NCBI GenBank assembly: GCA_944548615.1
Contig: OX155951.1
Span: 21,449,934-21,513,933 of the forward strand
Length of the DNA: 64,000 nt
Source: Micropterix aruncella
Lineage: Eukaryota; Arthropoda; Insecta; Lepidoptera; Micropterigidae
Direction of reading: 5' to 3'
This document shows positions 10,961 to 23,400 of this stretch, in pieces. Both the position numbers and the translations under genes were made by a program. The stretch's first letter is position 1; each line of letters begins with the position of its first letter. Below the pieces are notes generated by a model. It ran no database searches and had not been told where the DNA came from. It worked only from the letters and a program-made list of their open reading frames with translations.

Positions 10961-11879
10961 TCACTGATAATAAATAACTCAGCCTATCGACCTGACGCGG
11001 CGGCTACTATGCACGTATGAAGATGTCTCAACATGCAGCAACCAGCAGCAACCAGCGGCTTCCTGCGACTCATGGTTGCGTTACATTGCAAAACTTTCCT
11101 AGTACCCTTTGTACTTGGCACTTGACTAAACAACTTATATAAAGTAGATGAATCTAGAAGGTATGAAATCTTTTCTTGGAATTTACTTTTATGAAAATGG
11201 CATTTTTATAAAAAAAGTAGAACATGTTTGTTTCATATTTTATAAAATTCCACCACTCTTATTTACATTACAATGCCGAAATTCCCGCCAAACACAAACA
11301 ACCTGTATTATTAAAAGATTGTTTACTTAAAACTAGCAAAAATATACACGTATTTGGCAAAGAAAACGCAATTTCAGCTAAAACGAGCCCTTACGCATCC
11401 CGGCATAAAAAGGCGGCTGTTAGTAGATCGGATCGGTAAAGTGCGGCAATAATGCGTGCTAAGTGACCTGGAATATTGAAAGCCACGGGAGGATCTATAC
11501 TGTTTTACCACGACCAAAAAATGCAATCAAGAGCCATTGATCTTTTGTTCTTGAATATTTTAGTTTTTAAATTACTTAAACACCGTGAACAGCATCTACC
11601 CACTAATAATTTTAGCATCCGATACTGTAATATTTTTTTGTCATATCGAACGAACCCCATTCAAACGTCAAAAATTGATCCCTCAGTTGTCATTTGTATT
11701 CGTGTTTGTATTCTCGTTATCACAATACACTGTCAGACACGAGTGTTTCATGATTTTTCCCGGCCGGCGCGTTGTACTTTTGTTACTGTTTTATCGGGTT
11801 TTGATTGAATTGTGATAACAACTATTTATAACAATAGTACTTGCTTTAATAGCAGTCAGTATCGAAACGCTACAACACG
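10961..11879. other. upstream region of the dipeptidase gene, no clear feature
   Basis: Unassigned AT-rich sequence between the mariner relic and the dipeptidase start. Any promoter would lie here. Small open frames show no recognisable motif. Confidence 0.4.
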
Positions 11880-14302
11880 ATGAGGTCCTCGATTCGACAA
11901 CTATTGTTACTTTCTTCATCTTCACCGCATGGTTTTGGGTTTTTGGAATATGCCAAAGAGGACATCGTGCGTCTGCTGTTAAAGTACGTACTTATTTAAG
12001 TTTAGGGTCGCCTCGGATGTTTCGCAGCGCTAGCAGTCGACCGATGTTTACCATGCAATGCCTGCACTCAATGTTATAAACCAGGCCATAACGTCGGATT
12101 AGTTTACTTATATATTTATCATTGATATTCAGTATTTTTTCTTTCTAGGTAACAGAGGCCTACATCAGTTGTGGGTAATATTACAGAGTGACTTTTATGC
12201 GTTACACTAACAAATTTCATATCATAATTTATAACATACTATATATACATTGAATATTTTGTCATGTTACGGAAACGATACCACTAGGCTACTAGGCCCG
12301 GTGGCATAGTGGTTAGACCATCTGATCTTACTTCGTAAGGTTCCGGGTTCGATTCCCGGCTGGGTTACTATTTTCAGTTGGGATAAAATTAAAAGAATTG
12401 CACTTCAATTCTGTCGATCGAAGGCAATAACAAGACACACATTCACAGACGTTACTCGAACACGTAAATATGAACCCTTCTTAGTAGGGTTGACTGAAAG
12501 AGATTGTCGTATGACAATAAACCCGCCCATTGTGAAATTCCACAATAAAGCGTATAAACAAACAAACAAAAAGATTATTGGTAATATACTATTATTGGTG
12601 TTGATGTTTTACATAGTTAATGTTTTAACCCCTCAGGCCCCGATTGGCCGATATCGGCCACAACACGATTCAGTGTGACGGCCCCGTTTTAATTTAATTT
12701 TATTTGTTTTTTTTTATTATGTTTTATTATGTTGATGTGTTTTATTTTAATTATGGGTACAGTGGTTTGGCAGTAATTAATGTTTTGGTGAGACAGTGTC
12801 ATAATTCAATTTTTTTACTAATTTTTACTAAAATTTTTTGGGACATCAACTTGACAATCAGCTGAGAGGCTGAGGCCTGAAGGGTTAATATCAGAGACTA
12901 TATTCACCTCGCTGATTATGAAACTGTAATAATCTTTATTCGGCTTCAATAAATAAGAGAAATATAAATATTTGAAGAAGCGTCGAACACCTATTTTTCG
13001 GTAGGTTGTTATTTTTATTTAAACAATTTATAAACACCTTTGTGGTGGTAGGTTGTTTTTTAAACTATCTTAAAAACTAACTAAAAAAAAGCATTTTTCC
13101 ACATGAAATTGTATGTAAATTTGAAAATTTTATGTCTGGAAATATTGCCTATCCGATGCTATTTCCTTATCAGATTTAGCATTAAAATGATTAAATCTAG
13201 TCTTTTTTTCTTTTTTTTTTGATATATGAAAAAGGTTTAGATATTATATAAATTCCGATGTATTTAAATACTAGTCAATTTTCAACTAATCAAATCAACT
13301 GAAAAAAAATCACTTCATCAATTTCCTTGCTAAGTTAAGAGCTATAGATAGAACAGCCCTCTTTGCGATGGCTCATCTTTACCTAGTCACCTGTATACAT
13401 GTTTATTTAGGTTCTGGAAGATATATGGGAATACCTAAAAGAAGTGTATTTTTTATGTGCTTGTGCAATGTTGTGTTATTACCTCTTTAGACCTACCCCT
13501 TCAACATCAATCAGCTCATTATATTGGCAATCGGATTTTGCATATTGTTAAAAATCAACCACTCTGTATGTTTTCAGGAATAACGTGAAGGAAGTATTAT
13601 TTGTTCCATATGCTCTCAACGACTACCAAAGCTATACAGAAAAAGTGAGAAAACCGCTGGAAACATGGGGTTTCAAAGTAACCGGCATTCACGAACACTC
13701 CGATGCGATCGAAGCAGTAAACTCGGCGGAAACCATATTCATTGGTGGAGGAAATACTTTTCGTTTATTGAAGTCTTTATATGATAATGATATCGTCCAA
13801 TCGATTAGACGGCGAGTGCTCAAAGATGGAATTCCCTATATTGGCAGCAGTGCAGGAACAAATGTCGCCACTGTCAATATTTGCACTACGAATGATATGC
13901 CGATTGTTTACCCGCCGTCTTTTAATGCACTAGGATTGGTACCGTTTAATATTAATCCTCATTATATGGATCCGCATCCCGAGAGTACGCATCAGGGGGA
14001 AACGAGAGAGCAAAGGATACTGCAATATCATGAGATAGCAGGCTGCAAGGACGTGTTAGGACTGCGAGAGGGCGCTACTCTACTCGTCGAAGGAGATATC
14101 GCTACTTTGAAGGGTGTTGCTAGCGCTCGGATGTTTCCAGTGTAAGGTTCTTTCCTGATACATTTGTATCCGTTGTTTAGTTTAATTTTTTACTATTATT
14201 TATTTTTGCAGTGGATGTACTCCCAAGGAATACGAGATAGGCTCTGATTTTTCTTTCTTACTTGGATCAGATAAGGAATGCTACAGTGATGGTGATTATT
14301 AG
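11880..14302 (+). CDS. alpha-aspartyl dipeptidase (peptidase E, family S51)
   Basis: This cytosolic serine peptidase hydrolyses dipeptides with N-terminal aspartate. Three exons join in phase. Exon 1 is 11880-11983 ([20 protein letters not shown]... up to LLLK, donor GTACGT). Exon 2 is 13578-14141 (acceptor [26 protein letters not shown]...). Exon 3 is 14212-14302 ([17 protein letters not shown]..., stop TAG). The product is 252 residues, close to family length. GGGNT at 91-95 and the nucleophile elbow GSSAGT (Ser126) are present, as is [20 protein letters not shown]. Intron 1 is 1.6 kb and holds a SINE and a TTAA MITE; intron 2 is 70 bp. Apart from this the gene looks intact. Confidence 0.95.
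12296..12572 (+). mobile_element. tRNA-derived SINE, copy 1
   Basis: The head carries an A box (TGGCATAGTGG) and a B box (GGTTCGATTCC) at tRNA-like spacing, with acceptor-stem halves GCCCGGT and GCTGGGT still able to pair. A ~200-bp tRNA-unrelated body follows, containing GACAATAAACCCGCCCATTG, and the 3' tail is an AAAC repeat. A second copy at 50911-51195 matches along the whole length. It lies in intron 1 of the dipeptidase gene. Confidence 0.88.
12625..12888. mobile_element. TTAA-flanked MITE (GGCC-rich ends), copy 1
   Basis: Begins TTAACCCCTCAGGCC and ends GGCCTGAAGGGTTAA, an inverted terminal pair with TTAA at both ends. Copy 2 at 28996-29256 is the same element in opposite orientation. 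The subterminal motif GGCCGATATCGGCC is itself a perfect palindrome. The TTAA ends suggest a piggyBac-type mobiliser. Confidence 0.8.
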
Positions 14303-14321
14303 AATTTGTATTTTGAAATTT

Positions 14322-14327
14322 AATAAA
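14322..14327 (+). terminator. poly(A) signal of the dipeptidase gene
   Basis: AATAAA lies 20 bp after the TAG stop at 14300-14302. Confidence 0.65.
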
Positions 14328-14653
14328 AACGTATTAATCGACATGATTCTAATTTTTATTTATTTATTATGAACAATACAATTTACAGCAGAAGGGCTAT
14401 GGTATTCCGCAAACATTATTATAAAACAAGTAGGTGAAACGAATTAAACCCACAGCCATTGGCACATCATATACATATGAATGAAGCAAACGTCGTTTTT
14501 TATGAAAAATAAGAAAACAGTGAGTCTGAATACTATTAGGTATTTTTGTTTCAGTAGCAACATTTTTGTTTTTTAATATGGCAACACGCCTTTTACCTGA
14601 CTCCATAGTGGGTAACAAAATAAAGAATGGGAGTGCGAAGGCGGGCTGTGAGT
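14328..14653. other. intergenic spacer
   Basis: AT-rich; the small minus-strand open frame here has no recognisable motif. Confidence 0.4.
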
Positions 14654-14889
14654 GAATGCGTTCACCGAATAGAACGAGATAGAAGCATATGAGACTCCCT
14701 CTATCCTTGTCTAGTTGCGCATGCGCGTTTATTCATAGCGTAGCAGACTTATGGCGTCGAGGCGTTGCCATAGTGATATAAACGCGTTGCCATAGTGATA
14801 TATGTATGTGTCTCCGTCAATGCACAACTAGACAAGGATGGAGGAGGTACTATAGGCAGCTGTCTCATTCTATTCGGCTTGACGCATTC
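14654..14889. mobile_element. short inverted-repeat element (MITE-like)
   Basis: The left ~75 bp (GAATGCG, CCGAATAGAACGAGAT, TATCCTTGTCTAGTTG) recur inverted on the right (CAACTAGACAAGGAT, ATTCTATTCGG, CGCATTC). Between them ACGCGTTGCCATAGTGATAT is repeated twice in tandem, once slightly changed. Confidence 0.6.
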
Positions 14890-15989
14890 TCAGGCTGGTC
14901 ACGGGGTCTAGTAGTTATACGGTCAATGCCTGACTCCGTTCACTTTTGACATGACCTAATGTCTGTGGACATGACATTCACCTAAAGTTGACGTGTTCAT
15001 CGTGTGATCCGTATCTATGGGCTGGAATTTACGACACGAGATGAGACATCGTACTGTAGTCATGGCTTTTTATTCATATTTAAAGTTTCAGTGAGAAACA
15101 GTTCCGTTCTTCGAATAATCCATGGATCAGTAGTTTAGTTTAAACTCATTCCACTTTGATTTTTGTCTGTTATGAGTAGAAAATTGATTGTTCCATTACT
15201 AGTTCACAAAAATGCAGAAAAGCTAGCTAGTGAATGAACGTTCATCAATTTGCTGTTTAGTTCGAAATTTTATCATTTTTTTAGTACCTACTCATGTCAA
15301 TGTAACTTGAAAACATCATTATAAAAATTGTTCTGAAAACACACTGCAAAAATGTTTTTGGTTGATTTTCAATACCTATACAATTAAAAGTTACTAAAAC
15401 AAATATTTACTGTTCATTTATTGGGTTTTATTAAGTTCATTTAAAGAAATATCTGTTCATTGACTGGAGTTTCTTGATGTTTTGATAAATTGTTGAATAT
15501 TTCGAAAACTAAATGGAACATCTAAGAAAACAAAATAACTGAATAATGTTTAATTATTAACAATGACGTATGTAAATAGCTTGGCAACGACATCGTTTAG
15601 GTTGATTTTTCAAAGTTAAGGGATCCCTTAAGAGTTCATTCACTGGATACACTACCCTATTGTGTTCGATTATGTTTTTTTTAAACATTTACACTCGTAT
15701 AGTACTTACACACACCCTGATTCAGTCATACACTCGCACATTAGTTGATTTAATCAGTCAATTATCATTACTGTTGTTAGTGCATATTCAGATTTTTTAT
15801 TTTTTCTCCCAATTTAATAGATTATCAGACATTAAAAGAATTGGAGGGAGTATGTAGAAAAAATTAAATATATCGATGAACTAGCAATAAAGTTTATCGA
15901 CTTATGGAGTGATGTATGAATAATAAATACAAACGGAGCTGCCATGGAATTCACCGACCGGAGTCGGGCCCATCATAATACTATTTTTT
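14890..15989. other. AT-rich intergenic DNA
   Basis: About 1.1 kb with no convincing coding sequence or repeat boundary. Confidence 0.4.
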
Positions 15990-16816
15990 TTTACACTTCT
16001 GGGGGGTAAGCAGTGGATTCCGGACTTACGAACCGGCTGTGGTAGGTTTAGGACAGCTGTCTTGCCACATGTGAGCGTTCACCTTGCCACCCATTCACTC
16101 CCCCTTCGAAGCCATAGAATTTGAGATGCGCAAATCGCAGTTTTAGATAATTTTTCTAAGAAAGAGTTGATTATTTTTCTGGAAAGGCCAAGATCTTTAA
16201 AGAGGTGAAATAGAGATTTAGCTGGCAGGCCACGAGCGCCAACTTCCACCGCGTGAAGGTGAACAGTGAAGCCGTTCCGGGTTACGGCATTTGCAAGATC
16301 ATGGTATTTATTTAATTTGTACTCAAAGGTCTTTTGGGATATTTGATTCCCATGGAACAGTTAATTCTACAATAAGAGCCACCTTCCGAGATAGAGAGTA
16401 AAGAGTTATATCTGGACGGAGGGCTGTGCATCCGAGACTTTCAGGGAATTTATACTGCTTAGAGACCGAATCAACCTCCAGAATCCAATCTGTAGCTTTC
16501 TCGATTATTGAGAAAGGTTTTGTAGTTAATGTTTTTTGCCTTTAGAGCCATCCCGCACAAACTGTATTGGGGGTTTGGAGGATACTGTCAAACCCTTGTT
16601 GGCACGAGCCACTGAGAGACTAATTACCTCGCGAATAACAGCGAGAACTTTGTCATGGCGGTAAGTGTACCGTCCTTGATCTAAGGCCACCTTGCAGCCA
16701 GCTAGAATGTGTCTAGCTGTGCAAGGGGTATTGCTACAGAGGGGACAAGAACTATCCTCGGCAAAGCTCCAACGAGCGAGGTTACTGGGGTCTGGAAGTG
16801 TATGCTGATCTGGCAT
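15990..16816 (-). pseudogene. non-LTR retrotransposon 3' end with CCHC motif and restriction-like endonuclease (R2/NeSL-type)
   Basis: The minus strand from 16816 reads LPDPSNLARWSFAED, then a CCHC knuckle 'CPLCSNTPCTARHILAGC', then 'VALDQGRYTYRHDKVLAVI'. After a stop and frameshifts it continues with 'ALRPDITLYSLS' and 'VELTVPWES', the PD...E pattern of the restriction-like endonuclease. Further on come 'HDLANAVTRNGFTVHLHAVE' and 'GARGLPAKSLFHLFKDLGLS'. CCHC followed by a PD-(D/E)xK-like nuclease is the C-terminal layout of R2, NeSL and related early-branching LINE clades. The reverse transcriptase is missing. Frameshifts and stops make it dead. Confidence 0.65.
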
Positions 16817-17375
16817 TCAATACGAATTGCAGAAAGAATCCAATGCCATTTCGGCTCTGAAAGATGGCATACTGTGTATTATAAGCCTTAGAATATAATT
16901 TGACGTCTCGTAATGCTATATTTGAAAGTAGTTCATAGAGTCCGATGAGTTGCTATTGTTTTGTGCCGTCGATTTTCTTTGAATTTCTATAAGTTTAGGA
17001 TCGGTCGGAAATTTTTCATTGAGCGCAATGATCATGGGAAATAATCCAATTTTTTTCATTTCAATGGAAGTTCTCAGCGGGAGTTCCTCTCGTCGTCCGG
17101 TTCGAAGCGACATTTGGGCATAACGCAATTTAGATCTAAAAAACGGCGGCATTGATTATACAGTATATGACCAATGACGTCGGCGACGTTTTAAATGCCT
17201 CGAAGATATCTTTTCGCTATTTTATTATTACTATTCTTCTCGTATCATAAATCGTCTGGTAAATTCATAAAGACGAGAAAAATTTACATTGTACAAATAT
17301 TTCAACAAGGCGTAAACATATTTCTACATACCGTCGACGAAATAAAAGCCAGCATAGAATGTGGAGATTTATAGA
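16817..17375. other. spacer between retrotransposon relic and ZC3H13 3' end
   Basis: No gene recognised. A minus-strand open frame at 16916-17152 lacks recognisable motifs. Confidence 0.4.
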
Positions 17376-17381
17376 TTTATT
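17376..17381 (-). terminator. poly(A) signal of ZC3H13
   Basis: AATAAA on the minus strand about 90 bp downstream of the stop at 17469-17471. Confidence 0.55.
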
Positions 17382-17468
17382 ATAATAAAATTGTCTCTAA
17401 GCGAAATAGTAGACGGAGGTGGGTCAGGCGGCGAGCGGAGCGCAATGCAGCGGTTAGGCGGAGGCCGG

Positions 17469-20400
17469 TCAGGCGGCGAGCAGAGCGCGCGCGCGGCGCA
17501 GCAGGCCGCGGTCCGCCGCGGCGCCGGCGCCGGCGCCCGGGGGCGCCGAGGGGCCGGGCGAGCGGCGCCGCCGCAGGGCCAGGCCGCACAGGCGCCGGCG
17601 CAGGGCCAGGTCGCGGCGCGCACACTCGGCGCGCGCCCCCGGGGAGCCGCTCACCAGCCCCGCGCGCTCCGAGGCCCGCTTCCGCATCGCCACCTGCAGA
17701 CCCAAATACCTATTGTTTCCGAGCTATCGTCGTTCCCGAGCCCCAGAAACGGGCTCGCACTCTCCAATCGATCCGAATGGAACGCCGCTACGGCGATCGC
17801 ATTCGTCGCCGAGGCGGCTTCCCAAGAGCGGGCGCGGCGGAGCCGAAACTTAATTTTTAAAAATTATCAAGCCCTTAAATCCACACTGCGCTCGAGCTGT
17901 CGACCTAGGAAATTGAGATGTAATTTCGATTTTTCGACGACAGCATCCAATTCATAAAAGTCATTGCATAAAATCTCACAGACCAGAATGCGTTCCGTAT
18001 AAAAGTGAATATTTTGCGCCTGCATTGTTTCATTCTTGGAGTAAAAATAAAAAAGTTACAAAGAATTATCTAAGGATGAAAATCGAACTTTTCGATTCCC
18101 TGCAGACATAATTGGCACGAAAATTCATAAAAAAACGTGTCTAGGATTTTGCCTACTCATGTACACTTAGCTTCTGCTCTATGTATATAAATAATGCTAA
18201 AATAAACACCCAAATTACACATTATTTTTTTTCTGTGATATCTAGGAAATTTTAAACAGTATTATTTTAGTAAAAGTACTTGCTTTCCTCAATATTATAA
18301 TAAATCTCCGTTTCCTGGTGTTTCTCTGATTTGCCACTAATGTTAAGAAAAGTTAGTCTGATGTCAACGGTTATTTTAGTTATGTTTTTATTACAATATA
18401 TACCTGAATTGACGCAACGGGATGAAGACTGAAAATTGGTTTTTCAGCACTGGCTTCATTACCGGATCGGTCAGCGTTGCTACTGCAAATGATTTCCTGG
18501 ACGAGCTGTTCGCCGGCCATGCGGACGGACAGGCCGATCCTGGCCAGCACTCGCAGCGGCTGCCAGTGCGCGCGGGCGCTCTTCTCGCTCAGCTTGCGCT
18601 GCTCGCCCTGGGCCAGCTGCTTGTCCTTGCGCACCTCGGCCACCAGGCTGGCCCAATCCACGCCCAGCGCATCTCCCAATCCTGGAAATGAAGCCGAGCG
18701 ATGAGATGCATCGGCGAGAAGGGAAGGCCCTAAGCGATCGCAATCCGCATTACGAAACGATGGATACCTTTTATTTTCTGGTCTTCTTCCAATTCTCCGT
18801 CGGATATCTCTTCAAAGTCCAAACTCTCCATACCGTCATCTCCTTCTTCTGGATTTTGATCTGCTTTTTTATCCGAAACTGCACTAGACGATGTTACTCC
18901 ATCCTTCGGTAGCGAACCGTCTTCGTTTACGATGGGTTCGCTAGATGGATCCTCGGCAGGGTTTGTTTTATCGGCACCGTGATCTCCGGCCTGAATGAAA
19001 ATTAGAAGAGGAGAAAAATTACTGGCCGATGAGAATGACGAAAATGTGACAATCGGCCCGATTGCGTTTCTTCGTGAACTAAAATAGGAACTTAGTTCAA
19101 CCGAACGAGACAGAGCAATATGGTAGAACGGAATATAAAATGAACTTATAAATAGGATAGAAAACGAATTTACCGCGTGAAATTTGTAGCACCCGACGTT
19201 TCGGTGACGTTGCAGCCGCCGTTGTCCAGGGTAGACAAATTTCACGCGGTAAATTCGTTTTCTATCCTATTTATAATGTCAAACAACCGCAATAGTCTTC
19301 GATTTTATATAAAATGAACTGTCGTCAATTTTTCCGCACCAAATCTACCTGTCGAATTTATAGACGCCCGAATAAGTTTGAAGACGCCCGAATAAGTCCG
19401 TGCGGTATTATATTTAGCTGATTTATCTTAGGTGGGTAGTTTTAATCCGGAAAAGTGACAACCGTTCATTTCACATTCCGCTCTGACGTACTGCTGTTTC
19501 GTTTGCACGAACTAATTTTCGGTTTTAGTTCAAAAGAAACGCAATTGAACCCAATGTATGTTTAATTCACAAAATTCAAATGAATCGGAAAATAGGTGAC
19601 CTAAATAAGGGTTGATAAAATTGGGTCACATAATAAGAAAGTTTTGCATTCCCTGATAATAAAACATTCAGCTAACACAATGTAAGTAGTGGTCATATTA
19701 CATAACAATAATAATGTAGCAGTCGGTTTCCTGACAATGTTTTCATTTCGACAGTATAAGTATATCGAAGGCCTCAAGCTGAAAATTCATATCTAAAAAA
19801 ATCAGCTTTACATAAGAAAGACTTTTCAACCCAGTAGTAATGCCGAATATGGAAAAAGTCGTTTGTTTATGCCTTTATATATATACTAGCTGACCAAAAC
19901 TATTTACTTGTGATGAAATTATGAATGTGGTTCGGTTAGTACCGAGTGATATGATTTATTTCCTGACTGCCAAAAGAAGGGTTATATTTTTACTGCATAT
20001 GTATGTATTTGCATGCCAATTTGACTATATTACCATTATTTGTGAGTGTCTTCTTGTGAGTGTCTTATTTGTGAGTGTCTTATCTCTTCAACCATTTAAG
20101 GATGATTCATGCTACACCGGGCCGGGGCCGGGCCGGGCCCCGGCCGAGTCGTTTCCAACGTGCTCCGGCCGGGGCAGTCATTCATGCTACACCGGGCGTG
20201 ACCGGGCTGTTTCCGAGTTTATTTATCCCACGGCCATGTCCGCGATAACTAGTAGAATAGAATAGAATAGAATAACTTTAATGTGCTATAAAAACATAAC
20301 TTAATGAATATTACGCTGGTTTTATAAAAAAGACAATTTATGCACAAATGGCGGACTTATCTAACTAGTGTTGCGTCCATCTATTTTGGCGATAATAATA

Positions 20401-23400
20401 TTTTTTAATTTCTATTTTCGCTTGATTATTAATGCAATTTTCACAACTTGAGTTGGCAGCTATTGCAATTGCCTTTGAAGATGAAGTATTGGAAACACGA
20501 ACTGAATCTTATAAAAGAAGATGGAGTGTACATCCAGCCTGGAGAAAACGACAATCGGAGGGAGAATTCGCCACGCTCTACAAGGAATTAATAGATTGTG
20601 AGAGCAAATTTTACGGTTATTTTAGGATGTCTAAAGAATGCTTTAGTATATTTCTTGGAAAAATAAAACGTGATTTAACCAAACAAAATTCAAGATTTCT
20701 GAAGCATATAGGATGATTCATGCTACACCGGGCCGGGGCCGGGCCGGGCCCCGGCCGGGACACGGTCAGATATCTATAGTATACTTTTGTATGAAGCAAT
20801 TCATGCTTGACCGTGCTCCGGCCGTGACCGGTCGTGCCACGTCCGGAGCACGGCGTCGAAATGGAGGTGGATATTGTTTTCCCGGCTCCGGTCTGCTAAT
20901 CGTTCAATGGGAGAGATATGCTTCAGAAATCTTGAATTTTGTTTGGTTAAATCACGTTTTATTTTTCCAAGAAATATGCTAAAGCATTCTTTAGACATCC
21001 TAAAATAACCGTAAAATTTGCTCTCATCATCTATTAATTCCTTTTAGAGCGTGGCGAATTCTCCCTCCGATTGTCGTTTTCTCCAGGCTGGATGTACACT
21101 CCATCTTCTTTTATTAGATTCAGTTCGTGTTTCCAATACTTCGTCTTCAAAGGCAATCGCAATAGCTGCCAACTCAAGTTGTGAAAATTGCATTAATAAC
21201 ACACTTATCAATCAAGCGAAAATAGAAATTAAAAAATATTATTATCGCCAAAATAGATGGACGCAACACTAGTTAGATAAGTTCGCCATTTGTGCATAAA
21301 TTGTCTTTTTTATAAAACCATCGTAATATTCATTAAGTTATGTTTTTATAGCACAATTAAGTTATTCTATTCTATTCTATTCTACTACTTATCGCGGACA
21401 CGGCCGTGGGATAAATAAACTCGGAAACGGCCCGGTCACGCCCGGTGTAGCATGAATGACTGGCCCGGCCGGAGCACGTTGGAAACGACTCGGCCGGGGC
21501 CCGGCCCGGCCCCGGCCCGGTGTAGCATGAATCATCCTTATCTCTCCCATTGAACGATTAGCAGACCGGAGCCGGGAAAACAATATCCACCGCCAATTCG
21601 ACGCCGTGCTCCGGTCGTGGCACGGCCGGGCACGGCCGGAGCACGGCCAAGCATGAATTGCTTCATACAAAAGTATACTATAGATATCTGACCGTGTCCC
21701 GGCCGGGGCCCGGCCCGGCCCCGGCCCGGTGTAGCATGAATCATCCTTCATGCAGTAAAAAGGAAATTATATGCAGTAAAAGAGAAAGCCTTTTGTTTTA
21801 AACACTTAATTTACTTATTTTGATAAGAATTCATAATTGTTGATAATATGACCAATAAACATGACCTAACGATTTAAATTATTTTTTAAATATAAAAAAC
21901 TACTTTTTGTGACTTACGTTTTTTCTCCGACTTTGCAAATCCGACTACCACGAAAGTCTTTTCATTTTTCGGATTAATATATAGCCTATGACACTCACAA
22001 ATAACGTGGCTTTCTATTGGTAAAAGAATTTTCAAAATCGGTTCAGTTGATCCAGAGATTACTTCTTACAACCTCACAAACTTTACCTCTTTATAATATT
22101 AGTATAGATGTAGACATCGACTTCATTAGACGATACTGTTAATATGTCGACTATTCAATATGTCGTAGAAGTCAATTGTCTCAAGAAGTTGATTTTGCAA
22201 ATTTTGTGGATATAACTTATCTGCTTGAGGTGCTCGATATACGTTTCTGAGATTACACTTACATCATCTCTGTTGAGGATATCATCTGGATCATCGCTAA
22301 TTTCGCTAAGATCATCGGGAATGGGGACTTCTTCACCGTCTACTGCCTGTGTAGTTGGAGGATTTGCTGCAGGTGGCCGCTTAGGTGCGGCTGTCTCAGT
22401 GTCGGGCGGCCGCTGACTTTGTGCAGAACGTTTTTGCCCTTGATCGTGACGCCCACCGCGACCGTAACTATCATCTGCGCAATACAAAAACAAAACTTCA
22501 TTTTCTGTATGTAACATATTACTTTTCGAGTAGAAATAACTTTTACCGTGTCTACGACCTCGAGTTGAGCGGCCATGCCACTGACCGTCCAACTCTCGAT
22601 CTTTGTCGATCCATTCCCGACCTTGTGGATCTCTGTGTTGCCAGTGCCTATCCTGCATGTAAACATCGCCCCGGTATCCTTCATCTTCCCACTCTTTATG
22701 GTGCGAATAACCTCTTTCATCTTCGTGCCCTCCCTCTCTATTGTCCCATCCGTGATCGTGACCACCATGCCTTTCGTCGAATTCAATGTTCCGACGATCG
22801 TCTATATGACGTTCGTCATAAGGATGGTCTTGAGGGTCAGCATAGCCCCTATCGTACCCAGCATCGTACATCCTATCCCTATTTTGCAAGTAAGATGGCG
22901 AATGATTCCCTTCTTCCCGAGGTACATTATCGTAATGATCACCCCTGTTGTAGTTCATTTCTATGGAACGAGGCCGATCGTATTCTCTATTGTATTCGCG
23001 GTCTCTATCCATGCTGGGATGCCCGTCGGGTAAACGTTTGCCAGTTTTGTCGGTTCGGTCTGATTTTCGGGAGCGATCGTGACCTTCTTTCGACGGACCC
23101 GGCTTTTCAGTCAACGGTCGGTTGCTAATGGCAGCCAAAGCTGCGAGTCGCTCTTCGGGTCTCGGTAATAGACGTTCCGTCGGATTCGTCGGTTTCTGAA
23201 GGCCTTTCTGAAGACCTTTTACGCCCTTGTTGAGACCTCTGTCGCGATCCCTGCCGCGTGGACCTTTCGAGTCCTGCTCTCTCTTCCTGTCTCTCCCTCT
23301 GTCTTGACTCCGACCCGGAGCATCCTTCCTGTCCCGTTCTCTATCTTTAAAATCGCGGCTCCGGTCTCGTTTCGGAGATAGTTTACGGTGCCTGTCACTG

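Noticed and set aside
17361..17957. 198-residue plus-strand GC-rich open frame
   Set aside because: It is the antisense shadow of the last ZC3H13 exon and its acceptor region.
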